Shown here piece by piece: positions 8,463 to 16,005 of a stretch of 23,459 bases of DNA. Position 1 is the stretch's first letter. Every line of letters begins with the position of its first letter. The notes below the pieces were generated by a model. The model did not search any database and had not been told where the DNA came from. It was given only the letters and a program-made list of their open reading frames with translations. The position numbers and the translations under genes are program-made. The stretch comes from Saprospiraceae bacterium (lineage in GTDB: Bacteria > Bacteroidota > Bacteroidia > Chitinophagales > Saprospiraceae). Where the stretch lies: contig JADZFI010000106.1 of assembly GCA_020850025.1 (NCBI GenBank), positions 1-23,459 on the forward strand. The letters run 5' to 3'.

Positions 8463-8495
8463 TTGAACACAGAGCATAATCTTGGTCTAAATTTG
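8463..8495 (+). promoter_or_regulatory. Bacteroidota-type promoter for the GWxTD gene
   Basis: TTG at 8463-8465 lies 22 bp upstream of TAAATTTG at 8488-8495, matching the -33/-7 pattern of the Bacteroidota housekeeping sigma factor. Transcription would begin near 8502, giving a leader of about 170 nt. That leader has a perfect 7-bp hairpin (GTGGCAA 8611-8617, TTGCCAC 8622-8628) about 40 nt before the start codon. Confidence 0.5.
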
Positions 8496-8669
8496 CCTTT
8501 GGCGCCCCTGAAATATTGTAAATTGCAGGTAAATACCAGCGTTCAACAACGCCAGACTCCTGACTTATCCTTTTCTTTGTCTGAACCGGATATCGGAAAG
8601 TGCGTTACTTGTGGCAACAATTTGCCACTTTGGAGTTAGTAGTGAACCAACCCAACCAAACTCATAGAT

Positions 8670-10139
8670 ATGGACTGCCAAATCTTTAAACACAGCTACA
8701 TTGCCCTTTTGCTGGCACTTTTTCCATGTACCACCCACGCCCTGGATCTGGGTGTTTCGTACGCCATTTATAACACTCCCGATAACAAACCATATCTGGA
8801 AGTAAATCTGGAAATTGCCGCAGTTTCCATACGTTACGTTAAAACAGAAGGAGAAAAGCTGCAGGCTGGCGCTGAGATCCTGATTATGGTAAAAAATGGA
8901 GATAACGTAGTGCGCTATGAAAAATATAATCTCCAGTCACCTCTGGTGGATGCCCCTCAAAGCCTGATTGACGTAAAACGTCTGCCCGTTTCGGAGGGAA
9001 ATTACGAACTGGAAATACTGGTCAAAGACTTGAATGCTCCGGACAATCAGGACACCTATAAAACACCGTTGAAAGTTTCGTTCCCCGACAAATTGCACCT
9101 TACGGAAATTCAGCTCCTGCGCAGTTACAAAAGAGATGACAGCCAGGGCGTATTCAATAAAAACGGGTTTTATCTCGAGCCGCTGCCTTTCTGTTTTTAC
9201 GAAAAGGAAAACACACGGTTGGCCTTTTACCTGGAGATTTATCGTTCCAATAAAAGCATCGCTGAAGGAGAATACCTGTTGCGTTATTTTGTAGAGCAGG
9301 ACAAAGGCGCTGGAGCAAGAACCCTGGTTTCAACAGGCAGTCAGCGCAAAAAACCAAGCCCTATAGATGCCATGCTGGTACAACTCGATATCAGCAAATT
9401 TGAAAGCGGCAATTACTATCTGACAGTGGAAGCGCGCAACAGTGCAAATGAATTGCTGGCTTCAAGAACCCAGTTTTTTCAAAGGAGCAATCCTTATTTG
9501 TATTACAACGACCAGGAAATATCAGAAGATGTGCTGGCGCAACAGTTCACCCAGAAGCTGGATGCCAAACAGTTAAAGTACGCACTTGCTGCACTCTCCC
9601 CAATTGTGTTAGGCGATGACGCCCAGATGCTTAACAATGTGAGCCGGGATACCAGCCTCGCCAATAAACGCTTTTTTGTTTTCAAGCACTTTATGCGGGA
9701 AAACCCCAACGATCCGGAAGGGGCTTATAAGAAATACATGGACCTGGTAGCTGCAGTGCATGAAAAGTTCCGAAGCGGCTTCCGTTATGGATTTGAAACT
9801 GATCGTGGCCGTGCCTACCTGCGCTATGGCCCCCCGGATGATGTGGTGCATGTTGAAGATGAACCCGGAGCTTGCCCGTATGAGATCTGGATCTATTACA
9901 GCTTCCCGGTTACCAAACAGTCCAACGTAAAGTTCCTGTTCTACAACCCTTCGCTTGCCGGCGACGACTATATCACCCTGCACTCTACAGCCCGGGGAGA
10001 AATTCAGGACCAAAAATGGGAGCGAAAACTGTACAACCGCAACCCCACCGAATACGTTGAAGGCGATAATTATCACGATGCCACCGGGGTGACACGTAAC
10101 TTTGGCCGGCGAGCTAAAGAATATTTTACGGATTTTTAG
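8670..10139 (+). CDS. GWxTD domain-containing exported protein
   Basis: 489 residues. An N-terminal signal-like segment (residues about 8-25, SYIALLLALFPCTTHA) is followed by beta-rich domains up to about residue 290. The C-terminal part holds the GWxTD-type domain: RYGFETDRGRAYLRYGPPDDV (about 370-390) and YEIWIYY (about 408-414), the defining stretch of the family, in which GW is replaced here by GF. Such proteins are common in Bacteroidota and Acidobacteriota and are of unknown function. It is monocistronic: a promoter lies upstream at 8463-8495 and an inverted repeat follows at 10172-10303. Confidence 0.88.
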   Translation: MDCQIFKHSYIALLLALFPCTTHALDLGVSYAIYNTPDNKPYLEVNLEIAAVSIRYVKTEGEKLQAGAEILIMVKNGDNVVRYEKYNLQSPLVDAPQSLIDVKRLPVSEGNYELEILVKDLNAPDNQDTYKTPLKVSFPDKLHLTEIQLLRSYKRDDSQGVFNKNGFYLEPLPFCFYEKENTRLAFYLEIYRSNKSIAEGEYLLRYFVEQDKGAGARTLVSTGSQRKKPSPIDAMLVQLDISKFESGNYYLTVEARNSANELLASRTQFFQRSNPYLYYNDQEISEDVLAQQFTQKLDAKQLKYALAALSPIVLGDDAQMLNNVSRDTSLANKRFFVFKHFMRENPNDPEGAYKKYMDLVAAVHEKFRSGFRYGFETDRGRAYLRYGPPDDVVHVEDEPGACPYEIWIYYSFPVTKQSNVKFLFYNPSLAGDDYITLHSTARGEIQDQKWERKLYNRNPTEYVEGDNYHDATGVTRNFGRRAKEYFTDF

Positions 10140-10171
10140 AAATCTCTTGCCCACGGAATGGGTAGTTTAAT

Positions 10172-10303
10172 TGAGGCTATCTCATAAGTAAATTTTACCG
10201 CAGAGTCGGAGAGGCGCTGAGGTTTATAGCATTGATTATCAAAACCTCTGCGTCTCTCTGACTCTGCGGTAAAACTAAAAATGCAACTTATGAGACACCC
10301 TCA
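10172..10303. repeat. Composite inverted repeat with octamer-phased arms (MITE/REP-like)
   Basis: Outer arms 10172-10189 and 10286-10303 are inverted copies matching at 16 of 18 positions (core TCTCATAAGT). Inside them lie inner arms built of 8-bp units: CCGCAGAG, TCGGAGAG, GCGCTGAG on the left (10198-10221) and their near complements on the right (10245-10268). The whole 132-bp element is a single interrupted palindrome between the convergent GWxTD gene and the gene at 10315. It could work as a bidirectional transcription end. The outer arms resemble the terminal repeats of insertion sequences, so a non-autonomous mobile origin is plausible. Confidence 0.8.
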
Positions 10304-10314
10304 GCAACGCAACA

Positions 10315-10755
10315 TCAATTCCGGTCTTCCCGGGCATCCATCCTGCGCTCAATATAGTCTTGCCATACCGACTGGTAATCGTAAGTCAGGTAAATTTCCG
10401 TATCAAAGGCTCCCCAGGCGCCATTTTCAAGCGCCAGGTTCAGTCGGCGTATAGCTCCTGCCGGACACTGAAGGGTGATGATGTGCCCTAACCCCATCGC
10501 CAGGGTCCAGGAAACAACTTTGACATCCTGGGGTGGAAAAATATCCCAGAAACCCTGAGCCTCCAGGATTCTCCGGATTTCAGGAAGATTCTTATCCTGC
10601 TGGTGTTTCAGAATCACGGTAATCAGCACGCTGTCTGCACCGGCTACAACGGGCGCCTGAGTGGATGGGCCCTCCGGAGCAGTCGGGTTCTGAGCGCTGC
10701 CAGTTTGGGCAATGAATAAGCTTATACCGAGGCAAAACAATATTTTTTTCAGCAT
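10315..10755 (-). CDS. Exported protein of unknown function
   Basis: 146 residues. The signal peptide is MLKKILFCLGISLFIAQTGSAQ, followed by a low-complexity Pro/Ala/Thr linker (residues 23-40) and a compact alpha/beta domain (VLITVILKHQQDKNLPEIRRILEAQGFWDIFPP...). The domain alternates strands and helices in a ferredoxin-like rhythm and ends in an acidic-basic tail. I do not recognise a named family. The signal peptide and convincing codon structure support a real gene. It is convergent with the GWxTD gene across the inverted repeat and divergent from the peptide transporter. Confidence 0.75.
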   Translation of the reverse strand: MLKKILFCLGISLFIAQTGSAQNPTAPEGPSTQAPVVAGADSVLITVILKHQQDKNLPEIRRILEAQGFWDIFPPQDVKVVSWTLAMGLGHIITLQCPAGAIRRLNLALENGAWGAFDTEIYLTYDYQSVWQDYIERRMDAREDRN

Positions 10756-10903
10756 TTTAAAAACAGCATTTGACGAATGAATGGCGGAAAGGCGACAGCA
10801 TTGACTTACTTCTCGCTTATTTCACCCCTTTACAGGTTTTGATTGCATAAATCTGCCGGCAAAGATAATTGTGCAGCTTACACTTTTGATTTTTCAATTC
10901 AAC

Positions 10904-10933
10904 TTGGAAAAACTGATTTTGAAACTACTTTTG
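10904..10933 (+). promoter_or_regulatory. Bacteroidota-type promoter for the peptide transporter
   Basis: TTG at 10904-10906, a 19-bp spacer and TACTTTTG at 10926-10933 match the Bacteroidota -33/-7 consensus exactly. Transcription would begin near 10940, about 67 nt before the ATG at 11007. Confidence 0.6.
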
Positions 10934-11006
10934 CCCGTCACTTGGCTAATTGCCAAAGTAACACAAACAGTCAAACTCCAGCATCGTTCAAAAATCACAT
11001 ATTCCT

Positions 11007-12647
11007 ATGTTTAAAAATCACCCGTCCGGACGACCTTTTTTGTTTCTCACCGAACTCTGGGAACGATTCGGGTACTACCTCATGATCGGCATATTCATGT
11101 TGTATATGACCGACACTGAGCACGGCGGACTGGCCATGACCCGCTCTCAGGCCTCGGATATATTTGGAACTTTTATTGCGCTGGTGTACATCACACCTTT
11201 TATGGGAGGTTTGCTTGCCGATAAATTACTCGGGTACCGAAGGAGTATTATTTTGGGGGGTGTGCTGATGGGCCTGGGTTATCTGATGCTGGCCGTTTCC
11301 AACAGCATGACCACTTTCTACACCTCTTTGTTTGTCATGATTCTGGGCAACGGTTTTTTCAAACCGAACATCTCCGTGCTGCTCGGCAACCTGTACAACG
11401 AAGACCGTTACAAGGTATTAAAAGACAACGGGTACAATATTTTCTACATGGGCATCAATATTGGCGCATTTATCTGCAACTTTTTTGCAGCCTGGTTGCG
11501 CCATAACATAGGATGGGGCGCCGCATTTGCCGCCGCCGGCATCGGGATGTTCATAGGTGTGATCGTATTTATCATCGGTTCCCGCCATTATGCGCATGCC
11601 GACGTGCGTCAGCCTGCCGTGCAAGGCGAAATGGGGGTTGGCCAAATGCTTTCCTCCGTTTTGCTGCCTGCCATAGTTACCGGTATTGCTGGCTGGATGA
11701 TCCCAGGCAACATATTCGGAACTGACTCCACCGACGCCTTCCTGTTTGGCAGTATCCCTGTCATTGCTTTTTATCTCTGGACCTACATGAAAGCTTCCGC
11801 CGAAGACAAACCGCGGATCAAAGTATTGTTGTCTATTTATGCGGTAGTCATTGTTTTTTGGGCCATTTTCAAACAAAACGGTACGGCACTCACCACCTGG
11901 GCGGAGTTTTACACCGATCGGGAGATGCCTACATGGGTAGCTCAACCCGCTGAAACGTTGAAAATGACGCAGGTGGTTTCCATGGACGAAGGTTCTTATC
12001 CACAGTATGACCCACAATTCCGAACTACTCAGGGGCCTGACGGGAAGCCTGTAAAGATCAACACGTTCAATCCATATTTTCTCAATATCCCGGAGGCAGA
12101 ACGTCCGCCGGCGGGTGAAAAGGTGAACCTGGTTTCCACCGAAATTTACCAACCCGTGAACCCGTTTTTTGTAGTAATCCTCACACCGGTGGTGATATGG
12201 TTTTTCAGTTTTCTGCTGAAACGCGGAAAAGAGCCTACAACGCCGGCTAAGATTGGTTGGGGCCTGTTTATCTCTGCCATGAGTACGCTGGTAACGGTTT
12301 TGGCTGTTTACGCCTGCCATAACGGAATGGAAAAAGCCTCAGCCTGGTGGATCATTGCCACTTACGGCGTTATTACCGTTGGGGAACTTTTCCTCAGCCC
12401 TATGGGACTTTCCATGGTTTCCAAGATGTCGCCAAGGCACATCACCGGCCTGATGATGGGCGGGTGGCAACTGGCCACTTCCCTTGGCAATAAATTGAGC
12501 GGAGTACTGGCCACCATGTGGGACCGTTACGACGACAAAGCCAACTTTTTCTGGGTGAATTTTACCCTTCTATCCCTGGCGACACTGGCTTTGTTCGCCA
12601 TGCTGAAGTGGTTAAATCGTATTTTTAAGGAAAAAGGGCTGGCTTAG
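11007..12647 (+). CDS. POT/PTR2-family proton-coupled oligopeptide transporter
   Basis: 546 residues in the inner membrane, importing di- and tripeptides with protons by family precedent. The family hallmark ExxERFxYY is intact near the N-terminus (E16, E19, R20, F21, Y23, Y24), and FYMGINIGAF (about 147-156) is the second POT signature. Segment 7 carries FWAIFKQNG near residue 285 and segment 8 begins at VNPFFVVILTPVV near 383. Between them lies a long hydrophilic stretch of about 75-80 residues rich in Pro, Thr and Gln, much longer than in well-studied bacterial POTs. The gene has a consensus promoter just upstream. It is monocistronic as far as can be seen; no clear terminator follows. Confidence 0.94.
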   Translation: MFKNHPSGRPFLFLTELWERFGYYLMIGIFMLYMTDTEHGGLAMTRSQASDIFGTFIALVYITPFMGGLLADKLLGYRRSIILGGVLMGLGYLMLAVSNSMTTFYTSLFVMILGNGFFKPNISVLLGNLYNEDRYKVLKDNGYNIFYMGINIGAFICNFFAAWLRHNIGWGAAFAAAGIGMFIGVIVFIIGSRHYAHADVRQPAVQGEMGVGQMLSSVLLPAIVTGIAGWMIPGNIFGTDSTDAFLFGSIPVIAFYLWTYMKASAEDKPRIKVLLSIYAVVIVFWAIFKQNGTALTTWAEFYTDREMPTWVAQPAETLKMTQVVSMDEGSYPQYDPQFRTTQGPDGKPVKINTFNPYFLNIPEAERPPAGEKVNLVSTEIYQPVNPFFVVILTPVVIWFFSFLLKRGKEPTTPAKIGWGLFISAMSTLVTVLAVYACHNGMEKASAWWIIATYGVITVGELFLSPMGLSMVSKMSPRHITGLMMGGWQLATSLGNKLSGVLATMWDRYDDKANFFWVNFTLLSLATLALFAMLKWLNRIFKEKGLA

Positions 12648-12688
12648 GACAGCGCAACAATATGTCTTTAATTTCCTGCTCTTTTTCA

Positions 12689-12718
12689 TTGTTATTTTCG
12701 GGCGATTGTCTAAATTTG
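12689..12718 (+). promoter_or_regulatory. Consensus Bacteroidota promoter of the 43-aa protein gene
   Basis: TTG at 12689-12691, a 19-bp spacer and TAAATTTG at 12711-12718. This is one of the best matches in the window to the Bacteroidota housekeeping promoter. The start of transcription would be near 12725, about 60 nt before the ATG at 12788. A perfect dyad overlaps the -7 box (see the separate entry). Confidence 0.65.
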
Positions 12719-12729
12719 TCCAGACAAAT
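12714..12729. promoter_or_regulatory. Operator-like palindrome overlapping the -7 box
   Basis: ATTTGTC-CA-GACAAAT is a perfect 7+7-bp dyad that begins inside the TAAATTTG box and runs over the predicted start of transcription. A repressor bound here would block the promoter, which makes it a candidate operator. No regulator is encoded in the window. Confidence 0.4.
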
Positions 12730-12787
12730 CCTCTAAAAAATCTAACGGGAAACAGACTTTTTCCATCCTTATCAATAATTGTTGCGT

Positions 12788-12919
12788 ATGTCTATCAAAC
12801 AAAATTTCTCACGTCAGAAAAAATCCGAACAAGACCGTGAAAACAACCGCAACTTCCTGCTTGTCATTGTTGTGGTTACCGTTGCTTTAATGGTCGGAAT
12901 GTATTTGGCATTTTCCTGA
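12788..12919 (+). CDS. Small single-span membrane protein (43 aa)
   Basis: The protein is 43 residues: a polar, basic N-terminal half (MSIKQNFSRQKKSEQDRENN) and a C-terminal hydrophobic span (about residues 23-42, FLLVIVVVTVALMVGMYLAF) ending at residue 43. The positive charges before the span predict a cytoplasmic N-terminus. Support for a real gene comes from the consensus promoter at 12689-12718, the short leader, the charge/hydrophobic pattern and the terminator at 12999-13053, which together make a complete small transcription unit. I do not recognise a family, and its role is unknown. Confidence 0.68.
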   Translation: MSIKQNFSRQKKSEQDRENNRNFLLVIVVVTVALMVGMYLAFS

Positions 12920-12998
12920 TGCTCTGGTAATCGGCAAGGGTTAACCAGCGTTAGTCACCTGCCAATCAAACATGAGTCATTCCGGATTTTGTCGCATT

Positions 12999-13053
12999 AT
13001 CTGCAAAAAAAAGCCCAACGATAAAACCGTTGGACTTTTTTTTTTGCGCAGAT
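12999..13053. terminator. Bidirectional intrinsic terminator
   Basis: AGCCCAACG (13012-13020) pairs with CGTTGGACT (13028-13036) with one mismatch, flanked by an A-run (13005-13012) on the left and a run of ten T residues (13036-13045) on the right; outer ATCTGC/GCAGAT extends the stem. With A's on one side and T's on the other it can end transcription in both directions. It serves the 43-aa gene on the plus strand and the lolA-type gene on the minus strand. Confidence 0.85.
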
Positions 13054-13114
13054 ACTCCAGCAAATTCGGGAGTACTCATGTAACTGTCCTTCCGGGCGAA
13101 CGCCATCCCGTTTA

Positions 13115-13275
13115 GAGCATGTTTGGGATTTTCTGACGGTGATAAAAACTTGGGCTTTTTTTGTCAGTTTTTGCGTTTTTGAAGAAGCATAGCCTGAGCT
13201 ACGTGACTGAAAAAAGGTAAAAAATGGCGGAAAAAGGACGGTTTTTAGCCCGGCGAGAAAACCCCAAACATGCTC
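13115..13275. mobile_element. MITE-like 161-bp palindromic element
   Basis: The termini are inverted copies of GAGCATGTTTGGG(A/G)TTTTCT, matching at 19 of 20 positions, and weaker complementarity continues to a centre at 13195/13196 (TAGC-CTGA-GCTA), so the whole element is one degenerate hairpin. It encodes no protein. It is flanked by TTA at 13112-13114 and TTA at 13276-13278, consistent with a 3-bp (or TA) target duplication. The right-hand TTA is the complement of the TAA stop codon of the lolA-type gene. These are the usual marks of a non-autonomous transposon derivative; no parent insertion sequence is in the window. Confidence 0.72.
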
Positions 13276-13950
13276 TTACATTCGGAGATCTTCTACCCTG
13301 ACACCTTTGTATTGTTTGGGATCGAAGGTGAAAGTGGTCGCTGGCAAAGCTTTATCCGGGGTAATGCGGCTGATCGCGAAGGTGTAGCGCGAACCATCCT
13401 TTGCGAAGCCCTTGATACTTTGAATAGTGCCGGCCTTTTCATCAATGGCAATCCTCAATTTTGAATATTCTGAATTGCGATTTTTAGGCTTGAATTCGAT
13501 CAGCGTCAGTAGTTTGCCGGCTTCCGTCACTTTATCGGTAATCGCATACAGAAAATCGCCTTTTTGATATCGCCCCAGCAGTTCTTTTGGACTCATCAGA
13601 GAGTTGGCATCGTTGGGGTCGGCATCATTGATTTGAACTTCATTGCTGTTTTTTTGGTAAGCCCAGGTAGTAACTCCATCACTCACCACGGTTTGATCGC
13701 TCATTTCCAGGCGAAACTTTTTGCCATCCTGGGTAATGGTGCCTTTTTGCACATCCTTAGGCTCACCAGGCACCTCCACCGTGAGGGTGAAAGCGGCATC
13801 GATGGTTTTGTATGCGTCGTATTTTTTTCTGATTTTATCCAGCACCTTTTTGGCCTCCGGATCATTGGTTTCCTGGGTTTGAGATGATTGCGCCAAAAGG
13901 GCATTGACCATGGCGAACAGGACAAAAAAGGGCAAAAAGCGTTTTCTCAT
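13276..13950 (-). CDS. lolA: LolA-type outer-membrane lipoprotein carrier protein
   Basis: 224 residues with signal peptide MRKRFLPFFVLFAMVNALLAQ. The mature part has the LolA layout: an N-terminal helix (DPEAKKVLDKIRKKYDAYKTIDAAFTLTVEVPG), then alternating strands with GTITQDGKKFRLEMSDQTVVSDGVTTWAYQ and a C-terminal PATTFTFDPKQYKGVRVEDLR, all typical of Bacteroidota LolA-like proteins. By family, it carries lipoproteins across the periplasm from LolCDE to the outer membrane. The stop codon TAA is exactly the edge of the MITE-like element, and the protein ends just after the usual DLR, so the insertion did not remove anything evident. It is transcribed alone and shares the terminator at 12999-13053. 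Confidence 0.88.
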   Translation of the reverse strand: MRKRFLPFFVLFAMVNALLAQSSQTQETNDPEAKKVLDKIRKKYDAYKTIDAAFTLTVEVPGEPKDVQKGTITQDGKKFRLEMSDQTVVSDGVTTWAYQKNSNEVQINDADPNDANSLMSPKELLGRYQKGDFLYAITDKVTEAGKLLTLIEFKPKNRNSEYSKLRIAIDEKAGTIQSIKGFAKDGSRYTFAISRITPDKALPATTFTFDPKQYKGVRVEDLRM

Positions 13951-14212
13951 GCTTGTTTCGGAAAAAACCGGTTTGTATTGTTAACTGTGATAAAAACGAA
14001 GACTCTTGATGCAAGTTGCACTGAAAGTCGTTAAGAAATTCAAAACGCCTGCTGCCAAAGTTTGTACAGCTTGACCCTGCCGTTTCATTCTTTTCTTCAC
14101 AGGCTATGGATTGTCGGATTTTTTTGATCTTTCGGGCAGAATTGGTGAAGCTAAAAGGAGGTGCAAAGCAAAGTAAAAAAAGCCATACGGTGAATTGCAT
14201 CAGGCTCCTTTG

Positions 14213-14220
14213 TACCTTTG
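14213..14220 (+). promoter_or_regulatory. -7 promoter box of pckA
   Basis: TACCTTTG fits the Bacteroidota TAnnTTTG box. Transcription would begin near 14227, about 64 nt before the pckA ATG. An upstream TTG at 14195-14197 is 15 bp away, shorter than usual, so the -33 element is uncertain. Apart from this box I see nothing else definite in the 340-bp gap 13951-14290, which must also hold the promoter of the divergent lolA-type gene. Confidence 0.55.
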
Positions 14221-14290
14221 CGCCATTGTGTAACACCACTTCCAAGATTTTTACGCAACATTGCCTAACCATCTTTTTAAAACTGAATTT

Positions 14291-15904
14291 ATGCAAGAAC
14301 TGGGAATCAAAAACCCCAACGCCAATCTTCAGGAGTTTGGCCTAAAAAACTGGAAAACAGCTTATTGGAATCTCACACCGGAAGAATTGGTGGAACATTC
14401 CATCGCAAAAGGCATGGGCCAACTTGCCGATTCCGGCGCCCTGGTGATTTACACCGGTGAATTCACTGGTCGCTCCCCGGACGACCGGTTTATCGTTAAA
14501 GACAGCACCACCACCAGCAAAGTAAACTGGGGGAAAGTCAACCTTCCGTTTGAGCCCAAAAAATTTGATGCACTTTGGCGCAAAGTATGCACCTATCTGC
14601 GCAAAAAAGACATTTATGTGCGCGATGTTGAAGCCAATGCAAGCGCCAACCCCGACTATCGGCTCCGGGCGCGTGTCATCACCGAATACCCTTGGTCGAA
14701 CCAGTTTGCATCCAATATGTTCATTCGCCCGGATCGCGACGCCATCGAGCAGTTCGATCCTCGCTGGACAGTGCTTTGCGCCCCCGGATTCAAAGCAGAT
14801 CCGGCAGTAGATGGAACAAGACAGCACAATTTCGCCATCGTAAATGTAAAAAAACGTCGTTTGCTGATTGGCGGAACCGGATATACCGGCGAAATCAAAA
14901 AGGGCATCTTCTCCGTTATCAACTTTGTGTTGCCTACCCGTACCAAAGACGCACTGCCCATGCACTGCTCTGCGAATGTTGGCCATGATGGCGACATTGC
15001 CCTCTTCTTTGGTTTGTCCGGAACAGGTAAAACCACGCTGAGTGCAGATCCAAACCGTCCGCTTATTGGCGATGATGAGCACGCCTGGGGTAATGGCGAA
15101 GTATTCAACTTCGAAGGTGGCTGCTACGCTAAAACCATTGATCTCACCGCTGAAAAGGAACCTGATATTTTCAAAGCTATCCGCCACGGCGCCATTCTGG
15201 AAAATGTCAAATTCCTTCCCGGCACACGCACGGTTGATTTTGCTGACCGTAGCATTACCGAGAACACCCGGGTATCCTACCCGATCCACCACATAGAAAA
15301 TGCCGTGCAGCCCAGCCGGGCCATGGGCGATCCGAAGAACATTTTCTTCCTGACAGCCGATGCTTATGGCATTTTGCCTCCTATTTCCTGGCTGACTCCG
15401 GAGCAGGCCATGTATTATTTCATCAGTGGCTACACAGCCCGTGTAGCTGGCACTGAAGTAGGCGTTAAGGAGCCTAAATCAACATTCTCAGCCTGTTTTG
15501 GCGCTCCATTCCTGCCGCTCCACCCTGCCAAGTATGCCGATTTGCTGGGCAAAAAACTGCGCAAAAGCAAAGCCAAGGTTTGGCTGGTGAACACCGGCTG
15601 GGTAGGTGGCCCCTATGGCGTTGGCAATCGCATCAAACTCAACTATACCAGAGCCATGATCACGGCAGCGCTTCGCGGAGAGCTGGAAAATGTTGCTTTT
15701 GAGAAACATCCGATTTTCGGCATGGAAATGCCGATTACCTGCCCGGGAGTACCGTCCAACCTGCTCAATCCACGCAATACCTGGACTGACAGAACTGAAT
15801 ACGATGCCAAGGCAAAATCACTGGCAAAGGAGTTCATCCAGAATTTCGAAAAATACACAGATCAGGCCAGCGCTGAAATCATTGCTGCCGGCCCGAAACT
15901 GTAA
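14291..15904 (+). CDS. pckA: Phosphoenolpyruvate carboxykinase (ATP)
   Basis: 537 residues, normal for the ATP-dependent enzyme. It converts oxaloacetate and ATP to phosphoenolpyruvate and CO2, the entry step of gluconeogenesis, in the cytoplasm. Visible motifs are the substrate-binding GEFTGRSPDDRF near residue 55, the P-loop GLSGTGKTT (241-249) and the metal-binding LIGDDEHAW (258-266). The ATG at 14291 was chosen over a TTG 30 bp upstream because MQELGIKNPNANL is the usual start of Bacteroidota PckA. A -7 promoter box lies at 14213-14220. It is followed by the strong 67-nt hairpin at 15923-15989. Confidence 0.98.
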   Translation: MQELGIKNPNANLQEFGLKNWKTAYWNLTPEELVEHSIAKGMGQLADSGALVIYTGEFTGRSPDDRFIVKDSTTTSKVNWGKVNLPFEPKKFDALWRKVCTYLRKKDIYVRDVEANASANPDYRLRARVITEYPWSNQFASNMFIRPDRDAIEQFDPRWTVLCAPGFKADPAVDGTRQHNFAIVNVKKRRLLIGGTGYTGEIKKGIFSVINFVLPTRTKDALPMHCSANVGHDGDIALFFGLSGTGKTTLSADPNRPLIGDDEHAWGNGEVFNFEGGCYAKTIDLTAEKEPDIFKAIRHGAILENVKFLPGTRTVDFADRSITENTRVSYPIHHIENAVQPSRAMGDPKNIFFLTADAYGILPPISWLTPEQAMYYFISGYTARVAGTEVGVKEPKSTFSACFGAPFLPLHPAKYADLLGKKLRKSKAKVWLVNTGWVGGPYGVGNRIKLNYTRAMITAALRGELENVAFEKHPIFGMEMPITCPGVPSNLLNPRNTWTDRTEYDAKAKSLAKEFIQNFEKYTDQASAEIIAAGPKL

Positions 15905-15922
15905 AGCATTAGTAAATTAAGC

Positions 15923-15989
15923 GTTGTCAAGGTATTATTATTGTCGAGGTGACTGGCAGTCACTCCGACAATGATAATACCTTGACAAC
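15923..15989. repeat. Long near-perfect stem-loop between pckA and coaBC
   Basis: 32 base pairs with one mismatch and two G-T pairs around the 3-nt loop GGC (15955-15957). The arms are 15923-15954 and 15958-15989, beginning GTTGTCAAGGTATTAT. It starts 18 nt after the pckA stop. No T-run follows on either side, so it is not a standard intrinsic terminator. It could protect the pckA 3' end from exonucleases, or be a REP/MITE-type unit. Confidence 0.85.
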
Positions 15990-16005
15990 CAACCACAAGG
16001 AACAT

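Noticed and set aside
11418..12320. 300-codon minus-strand frame
   Set aside because: It is antisense to the POT transporter and has no domain-like content.
14261..14290. TTG upstream start for pckA
   Set aside because: It would add ten residues not seen in PckA proteins; ATG at 14291 gives the familiar N-terminus and a suitable leader after the -7 box.
13862..14296. 144-codon minus-strand frame upstream of lolA
   Set aside because: It overlaps the lolA signal peptide in another frame and the pckA promoter; composition is not protein-like.
14342..15292. 316-codon minus-strand frame
   Set aside because: It is antisense to pckA, whose P-loop and metal-binding motifs are intact; the antisense translation has no recognisable features.
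15923..15989. Classical intrinsic terminator of pckA
   Set aside because: The stem is very strong but neither side has a T-run, so it does not meet the usual definition.
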